Shown here: positions 26,377 to 34,639 of the stretch, piece after piece
Numbering within the stretch: the first letter of the stretch is position 1
How the letters are laid out: the number at the start of each line of letters is the position of its first letter
Source: an uncultured Methylococcaceae bacterium
Lineage (GTDB): Bacteria > Pseudomonadota > Gammaproteobacteria > Methylococcales > Methylococcaceae
Assembly (NCBI GenBank): GCA_903934875.1
Contig: CAIZPP010000044.1
Location: 1 to 62,021, forward strand
Direction of reading: 5' to 3'
DNA: 62,021 nt
Notes under the pieces: generated by a model
Database searches by the model: none
Told to the model about the DNA's origin: nothing
The model's input: only the letters and a program-made list of their open reading frames with translations
Translations under genes and position numbers: made by a program

Positions 26377-26937
26377 CTACGCCCACAAATCCGCCAATGA
26401 AAAAGCCACTGCGTTAAACGGCGGCACGGCGACCGTGTCGTCTTCCTTCAAGGTACTGATAAGCGTCCACTGGCCTTCGCGCAATTCAAAGGCTTCCAAG
26501 GTTTGCGCCGCCGGGTCCACGATCCAGACATGCGCCACGCCATAATGGGCATAGAGGGGCAGTTTCACCACACGGTCTTTCTTTGCCGTGGACGGCGACA
26601 GGATTTCGCAGAGCCAATCGGGGGCCACCTCGAAACGGTGGCCTTCCGGGATGGACGGCATCCGTTCGCGCCGCCATCCGGCCAAATCCGGCACGGCGAC
26701 TTCCACATCGCGGAGGAAATGCACCTCCGGCTCTTGGATGATCCACCAGCCACCCGGCCCGCCCCGGCCAAAGCCAAATGGCCCGCCCAAGTCAACATTC
26801 AAAGAACTGGCGACCAAGCCATGCCGTCCGCTTGGGCGCGGCATCGCATATAACTGGCCATTAAGAATTTCGCCGGTGACATGCTCCGGCAAGGCCATCA
26901 GTTGTTCATACAGGCTAGGATGCAAAATGGCGTTCAT
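26377..26937 (-). CDS. Uma2-family (DUF820) putative endonuclease
   Basis: 186 residues. Uma2 proteins carry a PD-(D/E)XK nuclease-like fold and are often abundant near mobile DNA. Visible are LNGQLYAMPRPSGRHG near the N-terminus, EVAVPDLAGWRRER (conserved PDL) and LCEILSPSTAKKDRVVKLPLYAHYGVAHVWIVDP, with the E-x-L-S-P-S-T and D...K...Y signatures. The first 23 codons and the leader are duplicated at 27861-27947. Flanked on both sides by MITE-like elements. Function in the cell is not established. Confidence 0.85.
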   Translation of the reverse strand: MNAILHPSLYEQLMALPEHVTGEILNGQLYAMPRPSGRHGLVASSLNVDLGGPFGFGRGGPGGWWIIQEPEVHFLRDVEVAVPDLAGWRRERMPSIPEGHRFEVAPDWLCEILSPSTAKKDRVVKLPLYAHYGVAHVWIVDPAAQTLEAFELREGQWTLISTLKEDDTVAVPPFNAVAFSLADLWA

Positions 26938-26958
26938 GCGGTTCCCCTTGCTTAATTA

Positions 26959-27077
26959 CAGCATTTTCATCTTTAAAGTATACCTAATAAAGGATATTCA
27001 GCTAACGTTTCAAGTTAACGGAATATCTTACCCTTTCATTCTAGCTATCAAGTAACTCTTTGATGTTGAGAATACTG
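26959..27077 (-). repeat. MITE-like element, type A, reversed (copy A5)
   Basis: CAGCATTTTCATCTTTAAAG to TTGATGTTGAGAATACTG. Same sub-type as A4 and A6. Fused directly to a truncated type B element on its right. Confidence 0.8.
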
Positions 27078-27187
27078 TATCTTAACAAAGGAAAATAATA
27101 AAGGAAACTCAATCAAACCATCCTGTGTGTGAATTGCTTTGCAAAAAAGTATAACATAACAAGTAACGTGTGATATTAAAAACACTG
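27078..27187 (-). repeat. Truncated type B MITE-like element, reversed (copy B4)
   Basis: TCTTAACAAAGGAAAATAATAAAGG to GATATTAAAAACACTG is the reverse of type B lacking its left terminal repeat, where it abuts A5. Confidence 0.7.
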
Positions 27188-27222
27188 TATATTGGTTAGA
27201 TTGATTCCGGTTTAGCAGGGGT

Positions 27223-27477
27223 TTAATGAACGGGTTCAATAAGTTCGGACAATTCGTAGAGTGTCTCCGGGTCGATGTCGATCTCTCCGGGCCAAACCAC
27301 TGTGCCATTCTCCACTCTGGCCCGAAAAAACAAGGGGGAATTTTTTAATCTAGCCCAAGGTTTTTGATTCATGTGAGGGGACATATCGAAACGACGAAGC
27401 TCGCCGTTCTCAAACTTTATCACTAACTGATGCCCCGGCTGTGCTTGGACATTGATCACGTCGAGTAATATTCCCAT
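27223..27477 (-). CDS. DUF2442 protein (antitoxin-like partner of DUF4160)
   Basis: 84 residues from ATG 27477 (GAGG lies 8 bp upstream). Reads MGILLDVINVQAQ...LVIKFENGELRRFDMSPH...LYELSEL, the DUF2442 pattern of a small beta-rich protein. It lies 10 bp behind the DUF4160 gene, the conserved order of this two-gene unit, which is widely suspected to be a toxin-antitoxin pair. Biochemical roles are not established. Confidence 0.8.
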   Translation of the reverse strand: MGILLDVINVQAQPGHQLVIKFENGELRRFDMSPHMNQKPWARLKNSPLFFRARVENGTVVWPGEIDIDPETLYELSELIEPVH

Positions 27478-27487
27478 GATTGCGGCC

Positions 27488-27757
27488 TCATTTGAGTGGA
27501 TCAATACGGAAAGGTGTTTCACCGGCAGTCGCTAACTCCCAGTCGGCAAGCAATTCATCTCTGTGCAGGTCAATCCACACTTGCACCATGCGAAGCTGCC
27601 GAACGGGGATTTCCCCGGCCAGTAAAGCACCATCGTCTATCGCAATAGAGGCTTTCATCCCTTGATAACGGACATGGACATGTGGAAAGTGATGTCTGTC
27701 GTTAATCTCGAAAAACATCGAAACGATGATTCCGTAAAACATGCTGATGGTTGGCAT
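27488..27757 (-). CDS. DUF4160 protein
   Basis: 89 residues from ATG 27757 (MPTISMFYG, the family start). The hallmark DRHHFPHVHVRYQG is present near residue 20, followed by IDDGALLAGEIPVRQLRMVQVWIDLHRDELLADW. Pairs with the downstream DUF2442 gene. A longer open frame extends upstream but has no family match and runs into the duplicated Uma2 fragment. Confidence 0.82.
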   Translation of the reverse strand: MPTISMFYGIIVSMFFEINDRHHFPHVHVRYQGMKASIAIDDGALLAGEIPVRQLRMVQVWIDLHRDELLADWELATAGETPFRIDPLK

Positions 27758-27860
27758 TAAACTGACTCCAAAATTGAATGGCGAAGGGTGTATTCCGCTA
27801 GATGGCACCACGGCGGAATAACCCAACAAAACGGTTGACCTTGGAGCCGGACGGGATTTG

Positions 27861-27929
27861 TTCGCCGGTGACATGCTCCGGCAAGGCCATCAGTTGTTCA
27901 TACAGGCTAGGATGAAAAATGGCGTTCAT
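27861..27929 (-). pseudogene. Duplicated 5' fragment of the Uma2 gene
   Basis: 87 bp (27861-27947) repeats 26869-26956 with one obvious mismatch. It contains the ATG and 23 codons of the Uma2 gene (MNAIFHPSLYEQLMALPEHV) and its leader. The copy then runs into unrelated sequence. A remnant of a second Uma2 gene or of a partial duplication. Confidence 0.75.
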
Positions 27930-28032
27930 GCGGTTCCCCTTGCTTAATCAAGCTGTATTGTCTGATAATCAAGCTTAATCAGGCAAGAGGAATAGAGGGC
28001 TGCCAGCAATTCCAATTTTGGAAAAAAAACGC

Positions 28033-28162
28033 CGTCATTCCAGCATGGATGCAGGAATCCAGTCACAGGGACGTGAAGCCTCAAGCTTACGATAGCTTGC
28101 CGTACCCTGTAGTTTGCCATCCTTGGACGCTGGATTCCTGCTTCCCGGCAGGAATGACAGAG
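28033..28162. repeat. Inverted repeat GTCATTCC...GGAATGAC
   Basis: GTCATTCCAGCATGGATGCAGGAATCCAG on the left faces CTGGATTCCTGC...GGCAGGAATGAC on the right. A dispersed palindrome type frequent in proteobacteria. From here to 28447 no gene is supported. Confidence 0.55.
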
Positions 28163-28447
28163 TACCATTTTAACGCCTTGGCTCAAAATGAGAATTGCTG
28201 GAGGACTGCGGAAGTAAAGCAAGCTGATTATCGTCGGCACCGATGCCGGGCAAATCCTGCGCTGGCCGTTGAAATAACCCATGAAACCAAGCTCCGCCAA
28301 GCATTGGACGACGAACGCTCTTGGAGCCGTACGGGATTTGCAATCCCGCGTCCGCAAGGTTTTGTGTTTGGGTGGGCATGGTTGAGATGCTATATCGGCT
28401 CGACTGGTGCGTATGGTGGCTCGAACAGAATAATGAATAGTGGCAAT

Positions 28448-29588
28448 ATGAGTGAACAATTTGACGTTTTTATCAGCCATAACAGTCAAGACAAACCCAC
28501 CGTGCGGGAATTGGTAAACGCGCTTAATGCGCGGGGCTTGCGGGTTTGGCGAGATGAAGACCAATTGCAACCAGGGCAACCTTGGCAAGAAGCACTAGAA
28601 GCAATCATCCAGACGACCAAAGCCGCCGCCGTGTTGGTTGGCAAAGACGGGCTTGGCCCTTGAGAAAACATCGAAATGCGGGCTTGCTTGTCAGAATTTG
28701 TGGAACGCAAACTGCCTGTTATTCCAGTCATGTTGCCGGATGCGCCAGCCAAACCTCAGCGGGCAACGGCGTTAAGCGGTTTGGGCGGCGTTGGCAAAAC
28801 GCAAACGGTTGCCGAGTATGTCCATCGCTATCAAGCCGAACATTCGGCGGTGCTGTGGGTATTGGCCGACGGCAAAGATTTATTACGCGGCAGTTTTGCG
28901 CAGTTATCAACCTTGCTGGGTTTCAGAGCGGAAAAGCAAGATGACCAAATTCTGGCGGTGCAATCTTGGCTGCGCCACCATGACGGCTGGCTGCTGATTT
29001 TTGACAACGCGGAAACTTTGGAACTGCTGACCGCCGCCAAAGACCTGTTGCCGACGGATGCCAAAGGCCATGTGTTATTCACCACCCGCGCCCAAGCCAC
29101 CGGGGCATTAGCCTCCGTCACCGTCGATTGTTTTGATGATGACACCGGGGCGGTGTTTTTATTGCGGCGATCCAAGCTGGTGGACATAGGTTTGGCTACC
29201 GTCGAAACCGTGCGCTTGCGTGTACCGGGCAATGATTGGCAAACTGCAACGACCTTGGTGCATGAACTAGGCGGCTTGGCCTTGGCGATAGACCAAGCCG
29301 GTGCGTATATCGAACAGACCGATTGTGGATTGGAAGGGTATTTAACCCGCAAGGCTGTTGAATCAAACGGCTTTCTATCTTGACATCAAAGCAGATTACA
29401 CCAGTGCCTTGCCACTGTATCAACAAGCGTTAAGAATCCACACCAAAATCCTAGGCGAAGACCATCCCTCCACCGCCACAACATATAACAACCTCTCCTT
29501 GTTATACCATGCGCAAGGTGATTATGAGCCAGCTTTGCCCTTGCTTCAGCGGGCATTGCAAATACAAGAAAAACTATTACGCGTTTAA
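28448..29588 (+). pseudogene. Decayed TIR - NB-ARC - TPR (NLR-like) gene
   Basis: Three pieces of one multidomain gene. First, a TIR domain from ATG 28448 (FDVFISHNSQDK, GLRVWRDEDQLQPGQPW), ended by TGA at 28661 where relatives have tryptophan (GLGP-W-EN). The same frame then continues without a break (ENIEMRACLSEFVERKLP), jumps over the missing linker, and enters NB-ARC: P-loop GLGGVGKTQT, WLLIFDNAE, HVLFTTR and ELGGLALAIDQAGAYI. It stops at 29383. In another frame, TPRs of the kinesin-light-chain type follow (LYQQALRIHTKILGEDHPS, TYNNLSLLYHAQGDYEPALPL) until the repeat at about 29581. Intact relatives are STAND-type immune receptors. This copy cannot be functional as read. Confidence 0.8.
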
Positions 29589-29647
29589 ATGATTGGTTGG
29601 CATACATTTCTGTAAGTGGTATGTGAAGCATGTGGATATCTTTATGT
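29581..29647 (-). repeat. Conserved outer flank of a type A element
   Basis: GCGTTTAAATGATTGGTTGGCATACATT, then GGTATGTGAAGCATGTGGATATCTTTATG. The same sequence occurs at 48414-48476 without a core element, and part of it at 6808-6846. It supplies the stop codon of the TPR fragment. Confidence 0.6.
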
Positions 29648-29765
29648 CAGCATTTTCATCTTTAAAATACACCTAGTAAAGGATATTCAGCTAAGTTTCA
29701 AGTTAACCGAATAATTTGCCCTTTCATTCCAGCTATCAAGTAACTCTTTGATGTTGAAAACGCTG
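29648..29765 (-). repeat. 118-bp MITE-like element, type A, reversed (copy A6)
   Basis: CAGCATTTTCATCTTTAAAA to TTGATGTTGAAAACGCTG, closest to A5. Confidence 0.85.
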
Positions 29766-29823
29766 TAAATGCATAAGATTATCCAACGCGAATGATGCGC
29801 CTCGTTACTCGGCACATCCTACA

Positions 29824-30066
29824 TTAGACTATATCGGAAACCCACTGATTGACCCCTTCCTTTGCTGCATTGGTGGGTCTGGCCTTGGTCATCGTTCAGC
29901 CCAATTGCTAGGGCTAGCAGTTTGCGCTTTCTGGAGTGCGGCGACTCGTCGCCGCTTGGCACGAAAGGCGGCGACGAGTCGCCGCACTCCATAAGCTAGT
30001 TTTCCCCTCAAACCGCGCTGGGCTGAACGATGACCAATGCCGTGGAAGGTTTCCGATAAAGTCTAA
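29824..30066. repeat. Nested inverted-repeat element with TTAGACT ends (family C, copy C1)
   Basis: The outer ends TTAGACTATATCGGAAACC and GGTTTCCGATAAAGTCTAA pair. Inside, GGTCATCGTTCAGCCC pairs with GGGCTGAACGATGACC. Innermost is the GGAGTGCGGCGA hairpin (29932-29955 with 29968-29991) also seen at 42-105. Short copies without the insert are at 39923-39994 and 48482-48554. The right end overlaps the stop codon of the next gene. Confidence 0.7.
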
Positions 30067-31961
30067 TGCACATCCCCAACCGGTGCGGCATAGGCATCCA
30101 AAACCAAGCTTTCCACAGTATCGCCAGTCAGGGATTGCAGCAACGCCACGAGTGCATCAATTTCGCCTACGCTTAACCCCAAAGGCTTGATCAGCGGGTC
30201 GAGATTTTCATTGGGTTCACCTCCACGGTTATAAAATTCCACCACCTCCCGCAACGATACCAAGCCACCGTTATGCAGATAAGGGGCGGTGAGGGCGATA
30301 TTGCGCAAGGTCGGTGTTTTGTATTTCCATCGGTCCGCCGGGTTTTGGGTGATTTCGTATAGCCCCAAATCATTGGGTTTGCTTGCGCCGACTTGCTTGA
30401 TGGCCGACTCGTCCATGTCAATGCTAATACCCGGTGCAAGCTGAACCCGCCGCTTGTCCGGTTCCTTCAGCATGCTTTCCCTAAACCCCCAGCCAGTGTT
30501 GTGCAATTGATTGTCCATGAACAGGGCATTGCGCTGCCCGATACTATGGCATTGTGAGCAGCCCGCTTTACCGGTGAACAACGCAAAACCCATTTTTGCA
30601 GGGCCACTCAAGGCTTCGGCTTGCCTGCCGTAACGCCAGCGGTCAAAGGGGGAACCGCCTGAAATCAGTGTGCGTTCATAAGCGGCGATGGCCTGGCTGA
30701 CGGTTTCCATAGAAGGGCCACGGTGGAAAGCCTGCTCAAACCCTCCCCGATAATCCGCCAGGTGCTTGAGTTTGTCAACCACGAAGCCGACCGAAGGATT
30801 GCCCATTTCGTTGCGGGCAAGAAACGGCCCCCAGACTTGGTTTTCCAGCGTACTCTCGCGCCCATCGTGGAATAACTTGTCGGCATAGGCCACGTTATAC
30901 AAGGTAGGGGCGTTGCGCCGCACTGTGCGCCCTTCGATGCCAATGGCCGTGGCCTGTTCCTGGCTGGTGTAGCCTTGCTCAGGGATGTGGCACATGGCGC
31001 AGGAAAAGGTATTGTTCAACGACAGGCGGCGGTCGAAGAACAGCTTGCGGCCCAAGGCAATTTTTGCGCGGCTCATGGGGTTGTCATGGGGGGTAGGCAC
31101 TGGTGGCAGACCCAAACCGGGGTGTTGGGCTAATTTCAGCAAATCGGCGGGGCACCCTATGCGTTGCGCCAATGCGACGGAATGAGTTTGATATTGGGCG
31201 CTATCATATCCAGACTTGTCATCGCCTGCGCGTAGCAATTCAGGCTTGGCCTGCATATTAGCTTGGGCTGGTTCGGGCTTGGCTTTGCTTTCCAATAGCA
31301 GGGTTTCAATGTCTGCCAGCACGGTTTCAGGGTGCAGCACGGACACGGTGTAAATATTGCGGATGCGTTTGTCGCGGTCAATCAGGAACACCCGCAGCAA
31401 ATGCGAGAACTTGCCCGTGGCATGGCCTTTTTCGTCGAATTCCTGTTCCACCGATTGCCCGTAGCCTTTCAAAATGGGTTGGATTTCGGCCTTTGCTGCG
31501 GTGGTCAAAAAGCGCCACTCGACGCCTGCATCTTGGAAACCTTTGCCATAGCGGTCCATGACTTGCGGCGTGTCCTGTTCGGGGTTGAAGCTCAGGGTAA
31601 TCAAGCGCAGCTTATTGGCAAGTTCCGGTTTAGCCTTTAATTTGGCTTTGATGTTGTGGAACACAGAAGTCGCCAGAGGGCAACCATTCACATCATCACA
31701 GGTGGCATAGATGAAGCTGAACAAAACCAGCTTGTCGCCAAACAAGTCGTGCAGTTTTAACGCTTTCCCATCCGAATCCAACACATTGCCATCGGCTGCG
31801 ATACCCATAGCAGGGAGTTGATAACTCCCAGGTTTGGGGGCAGGGAAGGGCAGGGGGGCATAACCCGGTGCCAATGCCTGCTGGGCCGGTTGGCTGGGTT
31901 CGGCGGTGGCTGGCGAACTCCAGGCAAAGAAAATGATTATAAGCAGAGTAATTGGATTCAT
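30063..31961 (-). CDS. SCO/SenC domain fused to a MauG/CcpA-type dihaem cytochrome c peroxidase
   Basis: 632 residues with a signal peptide (about 1-20). Residues 45-225 form a thioredoxin-like SCO domain with the copper cysteines C88 and C94 (ATCDDVNGCP, six-residue spacing) and H187 (FSHLLRVFLID). Residues about 285-625 are a dihaem peroxidase with CAMCH at 321-325 and CSQCH at 468-472, plus RNAPTLYNVA and YKTPTLRNIALTAPYLHNGG, typical of the MauG/CcpA/MbnH superfamily. Export and two covalent haems place it in the periplasm. It is divergent from cti, with 250 bp between. A copper-delivery or copper-linked oxidation role is inferred from the fusion; the substrate is unknown. Confidence 0.9.
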   Translation of the reverse strand: MNPITLLIIIFFAWSSPATAEPSQPAQQALAPGYAPLPFPAPKPGSYQLPAMGIAADGNVLDSDGKALKLHDLFGDKLVLFSFIYATCDDVNGCPLATSVFHNIKAKLKAKPELANKLRLITLSFNPEQDTPQVMDRYGKGFQDAGVEWRFLTTAAKAEIQPILKGYGQSVEQEFDEKGHATGKFSHLLRVFLIDRDKRIRNIYTVSVLHPETVLADIETLLLESKAKPEPAQANMQAKPELLRAGDDKSGYDSAQYQTHSVALAQRIGCPADLLKLAQHPGLGLPPVPTPHDNPMSRAKIALGRKLFFDRRLSLNNTFSCAMCHIPEQGYTSQEQATAIGIEGRTVRRNAPTLYNVAYADKLFHDGRESTLENQVWGPFLARNEMGNPSVGFVVDKLKHLADYRGGFEQAFHRGPSMETVSQAIAAYERTLISGGSPFDRWRYGRQAEALSGPAKMGFALFTGKAGCSQCHSIGQRNALFMDNQLHNTGWGFRESMLKEPDKRRVQLAPGISIDMDESAIKQVGASKPNDLGLYEITQNPADRWKYKTPTLRNIALTAPYLHNGGLVSLREVVEFYNRGGEPNENLDPLIKPLGLSVGEIDALVALLQSLTGDTVESLVLDAYAAPVGDVH

Positions 31962-31963
31962 AG

Positions 31964-32081
31964 CAGCGTTTTCAACATCAAATAGTTACTTGGTAGTGGG
32001 TATGATAGCGCAGGTTATTCGGTTTATCTGAAGGGTTGACTGAATATCAGTTTTAGGTATATTTTGAGGATGAAAACGCTG
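31964..32081 (+). repeat. 118-bp MITE-like element, type A (copy A7)
   Basis: CAGCGTTTTCAACATC to GATGAAAACGCTG, 2 bp upstream of the SCO-peroxidase start codon. A further TGAAAACGCTG lies at 32091-32101, an extra terminal repeat suggesting a second event. Any promoter for the SCO-peroxidase gene must lie in or beyond it. Confidence 0.85.
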
Positions 32082-32122
32082 TATAATCGTTGAAAACGCT
32101 GCAAAATTTTATTTTATACTAA

Positions 32123-32176
32123 TAACTGATGTTACCCACCCTACAACAGCCTGCAAGTGGCATCGCGTAACATCAG
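32123..32176. repeat. Inverted repeat with TAACTGATGTTAC ends (family D, copy 2)
   Basis: TAACTGATGTTAC and GTAACATCAG enclose about 31 bp. Short form of the element at 1-144. Confidence 0.65.
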
Positions 32177-32212
32177 CACTTGCCCCTTTCAACCATCCAT
32201 CAGTAAGCATCC

Positions 32213-34573
32213 ATGCGCCAGTTACTGCTATTTTCGGTGTTGTTCCTCATTGCCGGTTGCACCGCCTACACGGGTTACCAACTCGACCAACGCTACGGTG
32301 TCGCCAACCCCTCCCGTTTTGACCGGCCTGCTGAACCGCAAGCCATAGCGCTTGCTCCGGTTGAATATTTCCGCGATGTGAAACCCATCACCGACACGCG
32401 TTGCGCGGTTTGCCACGGTTGCTTCGATGCGCCTTGCCAATTGCAAATGGGGAGTGTGGAAGGCATCACCCGGGGCGCAAACAAGACCAAAGTGTATGAC
32501 GCTCTGCGCTTGTTTCCTGCTGAACTTAGCCGCTTGTTCGCCGATGCTCAAAGCAATGCCGAATGGCGCTTGAAAGGGTTCCATCCGGTCCTCAACGAAC
32601 GCGATGCAAGCGCTGAAGCCAATCTAGATGCCAGCGTCATGGCGCAAATGCTAGCGTTGAAAGACAAACACCAGTTTATTGCAGGCAGTCCACTGCCCGA
32701 TAACCGTTTCGATTTTTCCCTGGACCGGAACCAATCTTGCCCGACCATGGCGGAATTCGATGACTTTGCGCAGGAGCATCCAGATTGGGGGATGCCATAC
32801 GGTATGTCTGCCCTATCAAAAAAGGAACAGCATACCATCAGAGAATGGCTGGCAAACGGCTCACCTGCCGCCGAACCCAAGCCTATCCCGCAAGCTGAAC
32901 TGGAGCAGGTCGCAAGCTGGGAGTCTTTTTTGAATGGCTCCACCTTCAAAGCCCAATTGATGGCCCGCTATCTCTATGAGCATTGGTTTCTGGCGCACTT
33001 TTATTTCGACGGACTGCCACAGAGCGGATTTTTTGAGTTGGTGCGCTCCAAGACCCCGCCTGGGCAACCCATCCAGCACATTGCAAGCCGTAGACCGTAC
33101 GATGACCCCGGCGTTCCCCAGGTTTATTACCGGCTACGGCCCGTAAAAGGCGCGATCTTGGCAAAAACGCACATGCCTTACGCGCTCAACCCCGCACGCT
33201 TGGCACGGATAAAAGCTTGGTTCATCGACGTGCCATACCGTGTCACCCAGCTCCCTTCCTATGATCCTGTCGTCGCGGCGAACCCCTTCGTCGCCTTTGA
33301 GCAGATACCGGTGCGCTCCCGTTACCGTCTGCTGTTGGACGAAGCGCAATTTACACTGATGGGGTTCATAAAAGGTCCGGTGTGTCGCGGTCAAGTCGCG
33401 CTTAATGTCATCTCCGACTATTTCTGGGTTGGGTTCGCTGACCCCGACCATGAGGACTTGGACAGCAACGCCAACTATTTGTCCGATGTTCTGCAAAAAG
33501 TACGCCTTCCCAGTGAACAAGAAAGCGATGCCAATCTGTTGAAATGGAAACATTACGCGGAGATGGAAAACCAGTACCTGAGGAAAAAAAGCGAATACTT
33601 GAACCAACACATGGTCGGGAGAAAGCTGCCCAATCTGGACATGCTGTGGCAAGGCGACGGGGCCAACCCAAACGCCGCACTGACCGTGTTTCGCCATTTT
33701 GACAGTGCCAGCGTAGTTAAAGGCTTGGTCGGTGACAAACCACAAACCGCCATAATCATGGGTTATACCTTATTGGAGCGTATGCATTACTTATTAGTGG
33801 CGGGCTTTGATGTGTATGGAAATACTGCACATCAACTCGAATCCAGGCTGTATATGGACTTCCTGCGCATGGAGGGTGAGTTTAACGTCCTTGCCCTATT
33901 GCCTAAGGATTCCCGCAACCAAGTACGCGACTTTTGGTATCGTAACGCTTCCGACGATATAAAAGCCTACTTAAACGGAAGCAAGGCGTTTTTCTACCAA
34001 GACAGTGGCATGGACTATACATCCGACGATGCCTGGCCAGAGCTGTTGGGCATGTGGAAAACCTACCTCAAACCCGTATTGGATCAGCGCTATGACTTGA
34101 ACCAAAGCAAACTGGCAGAAGAGGATTTGGCCTATCTGCGGCAACTGTCCGCTTCAACGGGCAAAGCGGTTTCATTTTTACCCGAGAATGCGTTCCTGAC
34201 CGTAATTGATGACCAAAAACGGGAGCATCACTTTAGCCTGTTGCGCAATAGCGCCCATAGCAATATCTCGCAGATGTTCAACGAAGACAAACGGCGCTTG
34301 CCAGATGAAGACACACTGACGCTGGTTCCCGGTTTTTTGGGCGCTTACCCGAATGCGTTTTACCGGGTGGAGTCCTCCCGCCTGCCTTGGTTCGTTAAAA
34401 TGGTCGGAAATCTGCAATCCGATGCCGATTATGCGGCCCTCTGCTCCCGATTCGCCATCCGGCGAACGGATAACCGGTTTTGGCAGCATAGCGACGCGCT
34501 AATTGAGGACTATCGCAAAACTTACCCCATTGAGGCTGGGCTGTTCGATTACAACCGGTTTGAAAATCGTTGA
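32213..34573 (+). CDS. cti: Fatty acid cis/trans isomerase
   Basis: 786 residues. A periplasmic haem enzyme that converts cis unsaturated fatty acids of membrane lipids to trans, a rapid response to solvents and heat. The lipoprotein-like signal (LLFSVLFLIAGC) is followed by the cytochrome c-type haem site CAVCHGC (about residues 62-68) and the Cti-specific stretches YRLRPVKG, THMPYALNPARLARIKAWF and FRHFDSASVVKGLVGDKP. Length matches Pseudomonas Cti. It is normally constitutive, controlled at the level of activity. Divergent from the SCO-peroxidase gene. Confidence 0.93.
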   Translation: MRQLLLFSVLFLIAGCTAYTGYQLDQRYGVANPSRFDRPAEPQAIALAPVEYFRDVKPITDTRCAVCHGCFDAPCQLQMGSVEGITRGANKTKVYDALRLFPAELSRLFADAQSNAEWRLKGFHPVLNERDASAEANLDASVMAQMLALKDKHQFIAGSPLPDNRFDFSLDRNQSCPTMAEFDDFAQEHPDWGMPYGMSALSKKEQHTIREWLANGSPAAEPKPIPQAELEQVASWESFLNGSTFKAQLMARYLYEHWFLAHFYFDGLPQSGFFELVRSKTPPGQPIQHIASRRPYDDPGVPQVYYRLRPVKGAILAKTHMPYALNPARLARIKAWFIDVPYRVTQLPSYDPVVAANPFVAFEQIPVRSRYRLLLDEAQFTLMGFIKGPVCRGQVALNVISDYFWVGFADPDHEDLDSNANYLSDVLQKVRLPSEQESDANLLKWKHYAEMENQYLRKKSEYLNQHMVGRKLPNLDMLWQGDGANPNAALTVFRHFDSASVVKGLVGDKPQTAIIMGYTLLERMHYLLVAGFDVYGNTAHQLESRLYMDFLRMEGEFNVLALLPKDSRNQVRDFWYRNASDDIKAYLNGSKAFFYQDSGMDYTSDDAWPELLGMWKTYLKPVLDQRYDLNQSKLAEEDLAYLRQLSASTGKAVSFLPENAFLTVIDDQKREHHFSLLRNSAHSNISQMFNEDKRRLPDEDTLTLVPGFLGAYPNAFYRVESSRLPWFVKMVGNLQSDADYAALCSRFAIRRTDNRFWQHSDALIEDYRKTYPIEAGLFDYNRFENR

Positions 34574-34618
34574 GTAGGGGCAAATTCATTCGCCCGCGGG
34601 CGGCTAAGCCGCCCCTAC
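34574..34618. terminator. Hairpin between cti and tldD
   Basis: GTAGGGGC (34574-34581) pairs with GCCCCTAC (34611-34618), with an inner CGCCCGCGGGCGG palindrome. It lies between two convergent genes and overlaps neither CDS beyond the cti stop. There is no T-run, so it may be a dispersed repeat rather than a terminator. Confidence 0.4.
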
Positions 34619-34639
34619 ATCCCACCTTAACCAATCGGC

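Noticed and set aside
28049-28447. Upstream extension of the TIR frame
   Set aside because: The extension translates a dispersed inverted repeat; the domain begins at the ATG at 28448.
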